This document shows positions 23,967 to 32,827 of a stretch of 62,351 nucleotides of DNA, piece after piece (position 1 is the first letter of the stretch; every line of letters begins with the position of its first letter). This stretch comes from an uncultured Bacteroidota bacterium (GTDB lineage: Bacteria; Bacteroidota; Bacteroidia; Chitinophagales; Chitinophagaceae). The notes below the pieces were generated by a model. It had not been told where the DNA came from. It did not search any database and saw only the letters and a list, made by a program, of their open reading frames with translations. Made by a program: the position numbers and the translations under genes. The DNA is taken from positions 1 to 62,351 of the forward strand of contig CAISPO010000046.1 of the NCBI GenBank assembly GCA_903887415.1, given 5' to 3'.

Positions 23967-26408
23967 TTAATACGGGTCCACATCAAAAGCCACTTGCACA
24001 TTCGTATTTCCTCTCTTGCTTAGTATCAGCGACCGTTGCGCTTTTATATAGCTTTTTACCGAATCCAGCAATTTGTTATCGCGCGGGCACTTTATCCATA
24101 TCTCGTGTATGAACTGATTGCGCACGCGCGGCACTATTGCCGGGCCCGGGCCTTGCACTATTATGCCTTCCATTGTCAGCAGTGTATCGGCCATCTGTGT
24201 CGCTACTGCTATCGCCTTTGGTTCATCCTGGTGCCTGAAGCTGATCTTTATGAGCCTGCTGTATGGTGGATACCCAAAGTGTTCGCGGTACCTGATCTCC
24301 TGTTTGTAGAACGAATGTACGTCATGGTCTTTCACCCACTGCAATACCGGGTGCTGCATATTGTAGGCCTGTATCAGTACCCTGCCTTTGCCGTCCACGC
24401 GGCCGGCCCGCCCGCTGACCTGCTCCATGAGCTGGAACGCCCGCTCGTTTACCCGGAAGTCGGGATAGCTGAGCAGGCTATCTGCACTGAGTACCCCAAC
24501 GAGGCTCACAGATGCGAAGTCGAGCCCTTTTACCACCATCTGTGTACCTACCAGTATATCTATCTTCCGTTTCTCCAGTTGGTCCAGCAGCTCCGTCATG
24601 CTGTGCTTGCCTCGCATACTGTCCACATCCATTCTTGCGACACGCGCTTCGGGAAATATCTGTTGTACTTCCTCTTCTATTTTCTCGGTGCCAAACGTTT
24701 TGCTCACCAGCTTGTTGCTGCCGCATTGCGGACATGCATGTGTCACCGCGGCCTTTAGCCCGCAGTAGTGGCAGTGCATTTTATCCGTGCTTTTGTGGTA
24801 GGTGAGCGACACCGAGCAATTCTTGCACTGCGGTGTCCAGCCGCATACCATACACAGTTGGAACGGGGAATAGCCCCGCCGGTTTTGGAAAAGTATTACC
24901 TGTTTCTTTAGCTGCAAGGCTTCCAGCATAGCCTGTCGTAATTCAGGCGTTATTAGTTTTATTCCCTGCAGCCGCACGGTCTCCAACGATTTCGCATTGA
25001 TCACTTCTATCACAGGCATCTCCACACCCTGGTACCTGTCTTTGAGCGCTATGTATGCATACTTGCTGTGCTGCACATTAAACAGGCTCTCCACGGATGG
25101 CGTTGCAGACCCGAGTATCACCTTCGCACTAAATAGCGAGCCCAGGTAAATAGCCGCATCCCGCGCATGAAAACGGGGTGAAGGGTCTTTTTGCTTGTAG
25201 GAACTGTCGTGCTCTTCGTCAACTATAATAACGCCAACATCATTATAAGGCAGCCATAATGCCGAGCGTGGCCCGGCAACGACCTGGTAGGTACCCTTCC
25301 GCACTTTCTCCCATATCTCTACCCGCTCATTATTACTGAAGTGCGAATGATATACACCCAGTATATTTCCGAAGTAGGCATGAAGCCTGCTCACCAGTTG
25401 TGTAGTCAATCCTATTTCTGGCAGCAGCAGTATAGCTTGTTTACCTGCGGCAAGGCACTCTTTTATTTTATGAATGTACAGCAGTGTTTTACCGCTGCCC
25501 GTTACGCCATGCAGCAGGGCTACGTTTTTTTCCTGCAGACCGAAATTCAACTCGTCATAAGCCATTTGCTGGGCGTCAGTAAAAACTATTTCTTTCGCGT
25601 CCTTTATAGATGCATACAGCAGGCGGTCCACATTTTTCTCTTCAATTATGAAGATACCTTTATCAGCCAGTGCCTTTACCTGTGCTGCTGATGCTGCAGT
25701 CCGGTCCAGCAGGTCGTTTTGCCGCACCACGCCCAGCTTCATAGATATCTCGGTGTAGGCCATCAGCAGCTCCAGTTGCTTAGGCGCCTTTGAGAGCTTG
25801 TCGAATAAAGCCATCAGTGCCTTTTCTTCTCCGTGCTCCGCGGCCAGTGTGACCACTTTTTCCTTTCGTGGGCGGTAAACCGTCTCCAGCGTTTCATTGA
25901 TCTGTATCGCTTCTTTTTCCAGCAGCTCATTCAGCACATTTGCAAAATGCCTTGTGCCTATTGTGTTCCTCAGCTCGCTGATGGTTAGCTCTTTGCGCAT
26001 TACCAGCGCATCCACCGCCAGCCACGCTTCATTGCTCCAGTCATATACAATGCTTTCATCGCCCACCCATTCCAGCCTTGTCTCGCCCATCAGTTTCAGG
26101 TGGGCGGGTAGGGCGGCCTGCATCACTTCACCAGGCGCGGCTACATAGTATTGTGTTATCCATCGCCAGAACTGAAGTTGTTTTTCATTCACCACCGGCT
26201 CCTCATCTATGATGCCTCGTATTGGCTTCACCTGGTAGGCTTCCGGCCGCTCATTGTGCAGGCGCTCCACGATGCCGGCATATTGCTTGTTCTTACCCAG
26301 CGCCACCTCTACCCGCATACCCGGCTGCAGCAGTTCCTGCATTTCATGCGGAACGCCGTAGGTAAGTATTTGTGGAAGATTAAGTGGAAGGATAATATCG
26401 GCAAACAT
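23967..26408 (-). CDS. priA: Primosomal protein N' (replication restart helicase)
   Basis: A 3'-5' DExH helicase that reloads the replisome at collapsed forks. 813 residues. The N-terminal DNA-binding part opens with MFADIILPLNLPQILTYGVP. Helicase motifs: Walker A GVTGSGKTLLY near 300, VDEEHDSSYKQKDPSPRF (motif II), SATPS (motif III), and GRAGR (motif VI). A zinc-binding insert with paired cysteines (CMVCGWTPQCKNC, then HCHYCG and CPQCGS) lies between the helicase lobes, as in E. coli PriA. A separate minus-strand transcript upstream of murB; 53 nt separate them. Confidence 0.96.
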   Translation of the reverse strand: MFADIILPLNLPQILTYGVPHEMQELLQPGMRVEVALGKNKQYAGIVERLHNERPEAYQVKPIRGIIDEEPVVNEKQLQFWRWITQYYVAAPGEVMQAALPAHLKLMGETRLEWVGDESIVYDWSNEAWLAVDALVMRKELTISELRNTIGTRHFANVLNELLEKEAIQINETLETVYRPRKEKVVTLAAEHGEEKALMALFDKLSKAPKQLELLMAYTEISMKLGVVRQNDLLDRTAASAAQVKALADKGIFIIEEKNVDRLLYASIKDAKEIVFTDAQQMAYDELNFGLQEKNVALLHGVTGSGKTLLYIHKIKECLAAGKQAILLLPEIGLTTQLVSRLHAYFGNILGVYHSHFSNNERVEIWEKVRKGTYQVVAGPRSALWLPYNDVGVIIVDEEHDSSYKQKDPSPRFHARDAAIYLGSLFSAKVILGSATPSVESLFNVQHSKYAYIALKDRYQGVEMPVIEVINAKSLETVRLQGIKLITPELRQAMLEALQLKKQVILFQNRRGYSPFQLCMVCGWTPQCKNCSVSLTYHKSTDKMHCHYCGLKAAVTHACPQCGSNKLVSKTFGTEKIEEEVQQIFPEARVARMDVDSMRGKHSMTELLDQLEKRKIDILVGTQMVVKGLDFASVSLVGVLSADSLLSYPDFRVNERAFQLMEQVSGRAGRVDGKGRVLIQAYNMQHPVLQWVKDHDVHSFYKQEIRYREHFGYPPYSRLIKISFRHQDEPKAIAVATQMADTLLTMEGIIVQGPGPAIVPRVRNQFIHEIWIKCPRDNKLLDSVKSYIKAQRSLILSKRGNTNVQVAFDVDPY

Positions 26409-26510
26409 GAGTGCAAGTTAATTAGGTGAATTGATAAACACGTGATTGCGGGCAGTTTCAAAATCTCATTCTATTCCGAAATAAAAATATTATCACTATA
26501 TATTTTGATT

Positions 26511-26518
26511 TACTTTTG
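26511..26518 (+). promoter_or_regulatory. -7 element upstream of a lipoprotein gene
   Basis: TACTTTTG, exact match to TAnnTTTG, 11-14 nt before the TTG/GTG start of the next gene. No TTG box at the right distance. Confidence 0.35.
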
Positions 26519-26529
26519 TAAAAATATGG

Positions 26530-27315
26530 TTGGTGAAAACATATCGCTATGACCTGATAATCAAGTTGCTTTTCGTCTTTTCGATAACAGAAGCATTTAT
26601 TTCGTGTAGCAACAGACCGTCAATTCCGCAAAGTAAAAATACGGAGACAGTTAATAAAACTCCAGGCATTGATTCCGCAGTAATAGTTGACACGCCAATC
26701 TATGGTTATCGTTTCAAAATAATTGGCAATTTCTCTGCGGATGGCAACAGGGACACGTTTTACGAACACTATTTTAGCCTGCGTGATAATAAAGAAACGA
26801 ACAAGTTCTACTCCGGCGAAGAGGATATTTATGACCTAGATTCCATTGCCTCCGAAAAGAAGGTTATTTCTTTTTTTCTTTCTTCAAATCCTGACTTAGA
26901 TACTCTTCATGCAGGTGGCGTATTTGGCCCGCTATTTATTAAGAATGAGGGTGATCTTGACGGGGACGGGGGCGATGAGATTGGTTTTGTGCCCTCACTT
27001 CCGCAGTTATCGTCCGTAAACCACTACCATATTTTAAGCCTTAAACATAAAAAGTGGATAGAACTATATTCCTTTGAAATAAGGGAATGGGAATTGCCTC
27101 CTATTCCAAATACAGGCCGTTCATATGGTATGTTAGGAAGCGATGGGTTTTATCATGTTTTTGATGATTCTCTTAACAACGCTATTACGCAAAACCTGAA
27201 CAAGTTTCATGATCTTCTTAAAAAATTAAATAACGGTAAGATCAGAGTAAAAACGTTTTCCGAAGAAGCTTTTGATACTACTATGGTTATTGACCTGAAG
27301 AAACTGAAATATTGA
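26530..27315 (+). CDS. Hypothetical lipoprotein with non-ATG start
   Basis: 261 residues, unknown. The N-terminus is a signal peptide with lipobox AFISC (Cys about 26), so the protein should be lipid-anchored. The mature part contains [13 protein letters not shown], an FG-GAP/EF-hand-like calcium-binding loop, suggesting a VCBS-type beta-propeller fragment or a calcium site. There is no in-frame ATG ahead of the signal sequence: the start is TTG at 26530 or GTG at 26533; the nearby ATG at 26526 is out of frame. No operon partner. Confidence 0.7.
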   Translation: MVKTYRYDLIIKLLFVFSITEAFISCSNRPSIPQSKNTETVNKTPGIDSAVIVDTPIYGYRFKIIGNFSADGNRDTFYEHYFSLRDNKETNKFYSGEEDIYDLDSIASEKKVISFFLSSNPDLDTLHAGGVFGPLFIKNEGDLDGDGGDEIGFVPSLPQLSSVNHYHILSLKHKKWIELYSFEIREWELPPIPNTGRSYGMLGSDGFYHVFDDSLNNAITQNLNKFHDLLKKLNNGKIRVKTFSEEAFDTTMVIDLKKLKY

Positions 27316-27375
27316 TCAGTATAGTGTCCCAGACGTTTACCTTAGTGATATTAAATTCTCCACACAATTCTCCTT

Positions 27376-27383
27376 TATCTTTG
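27376..27383 (+). promoter_or_regulatory. -7 element upstream of the DUF3050 gene
   Basis: TATCTTTG, exact match to TAnnTTTG, 17 nt before the ATG at 27401. Confidence 0.4.
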
Positions 27384-27400
27384 CCACCAATTTATCTGGA

Positions 27401-28183
27401 ATGGACAGGATAGCAGCACTGAAAGCGGAGATCGCACCTTTACGGCAAACATTAATAGAACACCCCATTTATGAAAATATCCGCACACTTCAAGACCTGC
27501 ATATTTTTATGCAATACCATGTGTTTGCAGTGTGGGATTTTATGTCGCTGCTAAAATCTCTGCAGCGGAGCCTGACTTGTGTAGATGTGCCATGGATACC
27601 CAGGGGCAGTGCAGACACCCGCTACCTCATCAATGAGATCGTGATAGGGGAAGAAAGTGATGTGGACCATGCTGGAAAAAGAACCAGCCATTTTGAGTTG
27701 TACCTTACTGCTATGGCGCAATCTGGAGCGGATACCGGAAGCATCAACAAGCTGGTGAATGCTGTTAGCAAAGGTATGCCCGTTTCCGAGGCACTAAAAG
27801 ATAGTTCTATACCCGTTGGTGCACAAGATTTCACCGGCAATACTTTCGATATTGTTAATAACAGCGCTACTCACGCCCAGGCCGCAGTTTTTACCTTTGG
27901 CCGCGAAGATATCATTCCCGGCATGTTCATATCCTTTGTAAAAGAGCTGAACAAACAAACGAGCGATAAAGTGAACATCTTCCAGTACTACCTGGAGCGC
28001 CATATAGAAGTGGACGGCGATCACCATTCGATACTAGCCTGCCATATGACCGAAGAGCTTTGCTGCGACAATCCCGCATACTGGCAGGAAGCAACGCTGG
28101 CAGTAAAAAGCGCACTCCTGGCGCGGATAAGGCTTTGGGACGCGATCCTGGAGGACATTCGTAACGCAAAAATTGAATCTTGA
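27401..28183 (+). CDS. DUF3050 family protein (heme-oxygenase-like fold)
   Basis: 260 residues. The start ([20 protein letters not shown] then [16 protein letters not shown]) is the DUF3050 signature. It resembles the helical heme-oxygenase-like diiron superfamily, with conserved His in YHVFAVWDF and Glu/His in [15 protein letters not shown] that could bind metals. DUF3050 proteins have no settled function; oxidative chemistry on a lipid or cofactor is an inference from fold. The gene is monocistronic, convergent with an outer-membrane protein gene. Confidence 0.8.
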   Translation: MDRIAALKAEIAPLRQTLIEHPIYENIRTLQDLHIFMQYHVFAVWDFMSLLKSLQRSLTCVDVPWIPRGSADTRYLINEIVIGEESDVDHAGKRTSHFELYLTAMAQSGADTGSINKLVNAVSKGMPVSEALKDSSIPVGAQDFTGNTFDIVNNSATHAQAAVFTFGREDIIPGMFISFVKELNKQTSDKVNIFQYYLERHIEVDGDHHSILACHMTEELCCDNPAYWQEATLAVKSALLARIRLWDAILEDIRNAKIES

Positions 28184-28228
28184 GCAAATCGCGCATTCTG
28201 AAAATCCTTCCATCCTAAAATCCTGATC

Positions 28229-28897
28229 TCAATACTCCACAAACTTCATCGGATATTTATGCATAATACCCACCTGGAAGGCAAAATAGCCTGTGCTCAT
28301 GTTCGGGTTCCCATGGCTGATGTAGCCGGGAAGAAAAGTAAATTCCTGTGAGAACATGATGTTCCAGTACCTGTGTGTAGGTATGCGTTCAGAGATGCCC
28401 GCTGCTACACGATAGATAACCTTTGGAATGTTGTAAGTGGTGTTGGTGGATACGGTGTCCTTGCCATAGCTGACGCCAGAGGTATTTGTCCAAAAGGGCT
28501 GAAACTGATAGGTGGACTGGTTGCCGCCCATGTATAGGCCGGGGCCAAAGGACAGGCTGGCATGAATGTATTTATGAAAGCCGAAACCAAAATCTATTTT
28601 GGGACAGAAGAAAAGATAGGAGCTCTTCTGCCTGATGCTGATCACATCGCCATAGTTGAGGTTGGCCGTGTCTTTTATCAGTGTGTTTGTAAACGAATAG
28701 CGCTGGAAAAAAAACGTGCCCCCTATATAGATGCGCGGAAATATCTGCTGCAAATAATAAGCCTCGGCAGCAGGCGTGATCTTTGGCTTATATGCGGTGC
28801 CATCGCCTATACCAGCCTGCGCACCAAACATGCCCTGTGAAAAAGAAACAAAACTGGTAAACAAAGAAAGAATAGCAATGAAAGTGATTTTTTTCAT
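28229..28897 (-). CDS. Predicted outer-membrane beta-barrel protein (copy 1)
   Basis: 222 residues with a signal peptide (SLFTSFVSFSQG, cleavage near 21). The mature part alternates aromatic and small residues in strands, such as YIGGTFFFQRYSF, FGFGFHKYIHASLSFG and TGYFAFQVGIMHKYP, a pattern of small outer-membrane barrels. Its C-terminus ends near a strand with aromatic residues. It is followed upstream by a related gene (28916-29686), with 18 nt between them, so the pair is likely one operon produced by duplication. Function unknown. Confidence 0.7.
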   Translation of the reverse strand: MKKITFIAILSLFTSFVSFSQGMFGAQAGIGDGTAYKPKITPAAEAYYLQQIFPRIYIGGTFFFQRYSFTNTLIKDTANLNYGDVISIRQKSSYLFFCPKIDFGFGFHKYIHASLSFGPGLYMGGNQSTYQFQPFWTNTSGVSYGKDTVSTNTTYNIPKVIYRVAAGISERIPTHRYWNIMFSQEFTFLPGYISHGNPNMSTGYFAFQVGIMHKYPMKFVEY

Positions 28898-28915
28898 CCT
28901 TTATGTTTCCTCTTT

Positions 28916-29686
28916 TTAATAACCCTTCTTTGACTTAATGTGCGTTATTCCTATTTGTAACGAAATGTAACCGGGCCTCAGATTTGTTGGAGTATATGGG
29001 GTTTTTGCGGGGCTGCCTACATTTGCGTCCCCTGTTTTTGTCAGTTCATTTGCCAGGAATCCAAAATCTTCTTTCAGGCAAAACCACCAGTTACCGTCGC
29101 CCAAATGCATATATTGTGTCACCGTAAGGCCCACACGTATGAGCAGGGAATTGATATTTTTTGAAGCGTCTATCACACTGTCATATTGCCCTATCCCGCT
29201 GGTATAGGCGGTATAATAGCCATTAACATAATAGCCATGATCCCATTTTTTTACAGAGTCAAACCCGCTTACTTTAAAGCCCACGCCTGCATTAATAGAA
29301 ATATCACTTATAAAATTGAGCTTGTTTGCTATCATGTAGCTGTAGTTGGGAGCAATGAACACATAGCTGCTCAGGTGGCGGAATATTTCGCCGGCCTCGC
29401 CTTGCATATGCTTTTCGGAATTCATTTCGTTGTCGGAGTACAGCGAAAATTGCTGGTAAAATAGCTGGGCTCCTATACGACTCTTTGTTCTTGAGCTTTT
29501 CTCAAAAAACAAGCCCAGCGAGGGAGCAACATCATAGTTATTTGCAGTTGCAAGACCGGCCCCGCCATACAAGCCAATGAAAGTGGGCATGTATATATAG
29601 TCTATATCCCCAGGGAAAACTTTCTTCTGGGCAAAGCTATCAGCAACAACAAAACACAACAATGCAATTAGTAATATTCTTTTCAT
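28916..29686 (-). CDS. Predicted outer-membrane beta-barrel protein (copy 2)
   Basis: 256 residues with signal peptide (IALLCFVVADSFAQ, cleavage near 20). It shares the architecture of the downstream copy: a YIYMPTFIGLYGGAG opening, strand pattern SSYVFIAPNYSYMIANKL, and C-terminal GYISLQIGITHIKSK comparable to GYFAFQVGIMHKYP of copy 1. Both are probably transcribed together, copy 2 first. No transport or secretion motif could be identified. Confidence 0.7.
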   Translation of the reverse strand: MKRILLIALLCFVVADSFAQKKVFPGDIDYIYMPTFIGLYGGAGLATANNYDVAPSLGLFFEKSSRTKSRIGAQLFYQQFSLYSDNEMNSEKHMQGEAGEIFRHLSSYVFIAPNYSYMIANKLNFISDISINAGVGFKVSGFDSVKKWDHGYYVNGYYTAYTSGIGQYDSVIDASKNINSLLIRVGLTVTQYMHLGDGNWWFCLKEDFGFLANELTKTGDANVGSPAKTPYTPTNLRPGYISLQIGITHIKSKKGY

Positions 29687-29695
29687 TTCCGAAAA

Positions 29696-30850
29696 TTAAA
29701 CAATTTTTTTATTTCCAATAGCCTGTTTCCTTAATAATATGCTGGCGCGATACCTGTCTTCATGATATTGATGGTACAAGCCGTCCAGTTTTTCAAGGCA
29801 TTTATCGGCCCCCCATTCATCACACCATTGCAAAAGCCCCTTTGGGTAATTCACCCCTTTGGTCATCGCCAAATCCAAGTCAGCCGCTGAGGCCACGTTT
29901 AGATATAGCGCGTCCACAGCCTCGTTTATCAGCATAGCCAGCACCCGCTCCACGATCTGTGTGCCCACCACCTCGTCCTTATTTGCGGTGGGTATTGGCG
30001 CGCCATCGGCATAATTATAAAAACCCTTCCCGCTTTTGCGCCCCAGCCAGCCGGCTTCCAGCAGCCGCTTTTGGGAGAAAGATGGTTTGTATCGCGGATC
30101 ATAAAAAAACGACTGGAAAACCGTTTCCGTAACCACATAGTTCACATCGTGGCCTATATAGTCCATAAGGGTAAAAGGCCCCATCCTGAACCCGCCTAGC
30201 TCCGTCATCGCCCAGTCGATGGTGGCCATATCTGCAATGCCCTCTTCACAGATGCGTATTGCCTCGCTGTAAAATGGCCGCGCTACCCTGTTCACTATAA
30301 AGCCGGGAGTATCCTTGGCTATCACTGGTGTCTTGCCCCATTTGAGCATCAGCTCTTTTGCAAATGGTATAAGCTCAGGGTTCGTTTGAATAGCAGGTAT
30401 TACCTCAACGAGGGCCATCAGCGGTGCCGGATTAAAAAAGTGCAAGCCCATAACGCGCCCAGGCTTGCGACATGCAGCAGCAATAGAGGTAATAGATAAA
30501 GAAGAAGTATTGCTGGCCAGAATACAGGTATCGCTTACCGCTTTTTCCACATCCGCAAATACAGCTTTCTTCACATCCAGCCGCTCCACAATAGCCTCAA
30601 TAATAAGCCCGCAATCTGTAAATGCCGCTATATTATCTGCAAAAGAAAACCGCAGCAACACTTCATCCGCATTGGCAAGTTTTCCTTTTTCCTGCAGCTT
30701 TTGCAGTGTAGCTGTAAGGCTGGCTTTGCCTTTTTCAAGCGCGGCAGTGTTATTGTCATAAACCACCACGTTATGCCCAGCCACAGCAGCAACCTGTGCT
30801 ATACCCGCGCCCATAGCGCCAGAGCCTATAACTCCTATTGTCATCATATT
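29696..30850 (-). CDS. 3-hydroxyacyl-CoA dehydrogenase
   Basis: 384 residues. NAD-dependent oxidation of 3-hydroxyacyl-CoA in beta-oxidation or butyrate-type metabolism. The Rossmann motif GVIGSGAMGAGIAQVAA opens the protein; SNTSSLSIT and GLHFFNPAPLM are the conserved substrate-binding segments with the catalytic His, and GFIVNRVARP follows. Two C-terminal 3HCDH helical domains are present (about 185-280 and 295-375), as in PaaH/FadB-like single-chain enzymes. The start is MMTIGVIG at 30850 (or Met at 30847); an upstream ATG at 30880 would overlap the previous gene. Confidence 0.92.
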   Translation of the reverse strand, partial: NMMTIGVIGSGAMGAGIAQVAAVAGHNVVVYDNNTAALEKGKASLTATLQKLQEKGKLANADEVLLRFSFADNIAAFTDCGLIIEAIVERLDVKKAVFADVEKAVSDTCILASNTSSLSITSIAAACRKPGRVMGLHFFNPAPLMALVEVIPAIQTNPELIPFAKELMLKWGKTPVIAKDTPGFIVNRVARPFYSEAIRICEEGIADMATIDWAMTELGGFRMGPFTLMDYIGHDVNYVVTETVFQSFFYDPRYKPSFSQKRLLEAGWLGRKSGKGFYNYADGAPIPTANKDEVVGTQIVERVLAMLINEAVDALYLNVASAADLDLAMTKGVNYPKGLLQWCDEWGADKCLEKLDGLYHQYHEDRYRASILLRKQAIGNKKIV

Positions 30851-30863
30851 ATGCCGGAAATTT

Positions 30864-31817
30864 TCAGTCCTTATTTGCATTATTAATTTTCTCCCACATT
30901 TCCGGTATCCGCTTTATCCATCCCAGCTCACGCATCTTCGTTTTAGCATCCACCACCGGTGAACCAAAATAAGTTTTGCCGCCTTCCAGGCTGGCCGGTA
31001 CGCCGCTTTGCGCCAGCACTACTGCGCCCTTGCCTATGGTCAGGTCTTTGCTCACACCTACCTGGCCCCAGAGTATCACATCATCTTCTATTATGGCCTT
31101 GCCGCCTATACCTACCTGTGCGGCAAAAAGGCAGTTCTTGCCTATTACGGCACCATGGCCTACATGTATATGGTTATCCAGCTTGGTGCCACGGCCGATG
31201 ATGGTATCTCCGCTCACGCCCTTATCTATAGTAGTGCCTGCGCCTATCTCCACATCGTCTTCTATTACCACCCTGCCGCAACTATCCATTTTATTGTACT
31301 GAACTTCTTCATTCTTCCTGCGCTTGTAGTAGAACGCGTCTGCACCCAACACGCAACCTGCATGAATGATAACATTGTCACCAATCACGCAATGGTCGTA
31401 GATCGTCACATTAGGATGGATAAGGCAATTGCTGCCTATGCGCACATGATTGCCCACGAAAACTCCGGGCTGTATATGAGTACCCACACCTATCACAGCG
31501 CTGTCGCTTATCATTTTGTACGCAGGCTCAAACGGGCGGAAATGCTTTACCAGCTTCACATAAGCATTGAATGGTTCATCCGTCACCAGCAGTGTTTTTC
31601 CTTCCGGGCAGGCTACTTCTTTATTTATGATGATGACCGTGGCTGCAGAGGTGAGGCAGGCATTATAATACTTCTCAAAATCAACAAACGAAATGTCGCC
31701 TGCCGTTACTTTATGTATCTCGTTGATACCCGTGGCTTCCTGTGTTGTGTTGCCTACGAGTCTTGCCCCCGTAAACTCAGCGATCCACTGCACCGGAACA
31801 GGCTTTTCAAACTTCAT
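30864..31817 (-). CDS. LpxD-like UDP-3-O-acylglucosamine N-acyltransferase
   Basis: 317 residues. An N-terminal uridine-binding-like domain (VQWIAEFTGARLVG) is followed by a left-handed beta-helix with hexapeptide repeats (GVGTHIQPGVFVGNHVRIGS and onward). The catalytic His is probably in DNHIHVGHGAVIG. The length is a little short of typical LpxD (about 340), and Bacteroidota often carry this shorter paralogue next to the full enzyme. It may acylate a sugar nucleotide other than lipid A's. It precedes the hydroxyacyl-CoA dehydrogenase by 13 nt, suggesting an operon. Confidence 0.85.
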   Translation of the reverse strand: MKFEKPVPVQWIAEFTGARLVGNTTQEATGINEIHKVTAGDISFVDFEKYYNACLTSAATVIIINKEVACPEGKTLLVTDEPFNAYVKLVKHFRPFEPAYKMISDSAVIGVGTHIQPGVFVGNHVRIGSNCLIHPNVTIYDHCVIGDNVIIHAGCVLGADAFYYKRRKNEEVQYNKMDSCGRVVIEDDVEIGAGTTIDKGVSGDTIIGRGTKLDNHIHVGHGAVIGKNCLFAAQVGIGGKAIIEDDVILWGQVGVSKDLTIGKGAVVLAQSGVPASLEGGKTYFGSPVVDAKTKMRELGWIKRIPEMWEKINNANKD

Positions 31818-31833
31818 ATATTATCCTTTGGCG

Positions 31834-31841
31834 CAAAAATA
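31834..31841 (-). promoter_or_regulatory. -7 element upstream of the LpxD-like gene
   Basis: On the minus strand TATTTTTG, 16 nt before the ATG at 31817; exact TAnnTTTG match without a correctly spaced TTG. Confidence 0.35.
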
Positions 31842-31896
31842 CAACTTTGAGGGTGGGAATTTGAAAAAGGAGGGAATATTGAGCCTCCGTTGTTAT

Positions 31897-32178
31897 TTAA
31901 ATTAAAATTTGGCTTTTATAAATACCTGTTTCTAAAAATTTATTGTGCATTCGTGCGCTGCTCAATTGCATCGCACATCTCGCCCAGCTATTTATTTCTG
32001 AGCTTTTGAAACGTATTTTGGAACGCTTTTCCACAGCCACTACCAGTTGTATATGCGTCAGCGAATCCCACTCTTCTATATCCTTTTCCGTTGTGTTCCT
32101 TTCCAGTTTTATGTTTTCATCATCCAGTACATCTATGAAAATATTATTTACCTCTGTTAGTATCGTTTCCTGGTTCAT
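31897..32178 (-). pseudogene. Acyl carrier protein with a 3' frameshift
   Basis: The first 60 residues are an acyl carrier protein: EEWDSLTHIQLVVAVEK contains the DSL motif whose Ser takes the phosphopantetheine arm. After INSW the frame changes. The reading frame used now gives ARCAMQLSSARMHNK, but another frame gives GEMCDAIEQRTNAQ then TAA (31940-31942), the normal ACP end. The two frames meet at about 31979-31985. From family memory the junction should read SWxNVGEM, so roughly 10 nt seem to be lost. Either a real disabling mutation or a sequencing error. Full-length ACP would be about 80 residues. Confidence 0.7.
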
Positions 32179-32192
32179 GTTTTGCTGTTCTT

Positions 32193-32227
32193 ATAAAAAC
32201 AAACCTCCGCAGTTATTGCGGAGGTTT
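32193..32227 (-). terminator. Intrinsic terminator of the DUF3276 gene
   Basis: The perfect 11-bp stem AAACCTCCGCA (32201-32211) / TGCGGAGGTTT (32217-32227) has a 5-nt loop, and on the minus strand is followed by GTTTTTATAAG. It lies 24 nt beyond the DUF3276 stop codon. Confidence 0.85.
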
Positions 32228-32250
32228 AAAATATAGCTTGTATTTGAAAA

Positions 32251-32691
32251 TTACATTTTCCAGTCATCAACACTGCCGCCGTCATTGATACCGGCTACTG
32301 CTGATACCTCGGGTACTGCAACAGACTCTTCAACTTCTGCAGCCTCGGAAGCTACCGCCACTCCGCCTTCTTCATTCTCCTGGTCGTGGTTGAAAGCATC
32401 AAAATCAAAATCGGGCATCAGGTCGGTCTTCACATAGTTGATGGTCTCTGTAAGGCCTGCAAGGAACTTGTTGAAGTCTTCTTTATAAAGAAACATCTTG
32501 TGCCGGTCATAGCCGTTATCGTCAAAACGCTTCTTGCTTTCTGTGATCGTTATGAAGTAATCATTGCCGCGTGTGGCACGTACATCAAAAAAGTAAGTCC
32601 TTCTTTTTCCTGCTTTTATGCGTTTGCTGTAAAGGCTCTCGTTACGCGTTTCGCCACGGTTCTCACCAAAGTTTTTATTTTCGTACGCCAC
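32251..32691 (-). CDS. DUF3276 family protein (PUR-alpha-like nucleic-acid-binding)
   Basis: 146 residues with a GTG start. The core YSKRIKAGKRRTYFFDVRAT then DYFITITESKKRF and FLYKEDFNKFLAGL is the DUF3276/PUR-alpha pattern of one Whirly-like repeat; PUR proteins bind single-stranded nucleic acid and the family is widespread in Bacteroidota. Residues 1-18 are polar, and the C-terminal 45 are acidic and low complexity (DQENEEGG, AAEVEESVAVPE). The promoter at 32723-32752 is one of the best in the window, and a clear terminator follows, so it is probably a well-expressed monocistron. Confidence 0.88.
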   Translation of the reverse strand: MAYENKNFGENRGETRNESLYSKRIKAGKRRTYFFDVRATRGNDYFITITESKKRFDDNGYDRHKMFLYKEDFNKFLAGLTETINYVKTDLMPDFDFDAFNHDQENEEGGVAVASEAAEVEESVAVPEVSAVAGINDGGSVDDWKM

Positions 32692-32722
32692 AGTTCTGTG
32701 TTTTAAATGATTAACTATGGTA

Positions 32723-32752
32723 CAAATTTAATTAAACAGTCCAAGTATCCAA
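32723..32752 (-). promoter_or_regulatory. Promoter of the DUF3276 gene
   Basis: On the minus strand TTTG (TTG at 32752-32750), 19 nt, then TAAATTTG (32730-32723), matching the Bacteroidota TTTG-N19-21-TAnnTTTG consensus fully. The GTG start is 31 nt downstream. Confidence 0.65.
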
Positions 32753-32827
32753 ATTAAATTACATCAAGTTTTTACACAATCACATTATTATTTGATCTGG
32801 CCTTCCAAAGCCGAGGAATATAGAAAG

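Noticed and set aside
30951..31850. Long plus-strand ORFs (up to 280 residues) opposite the LpxD-like gene.
   Set aside because: Antisense to a hexapeptide-repeat gene, whose biased codons leave the other strand open; no family similarity.
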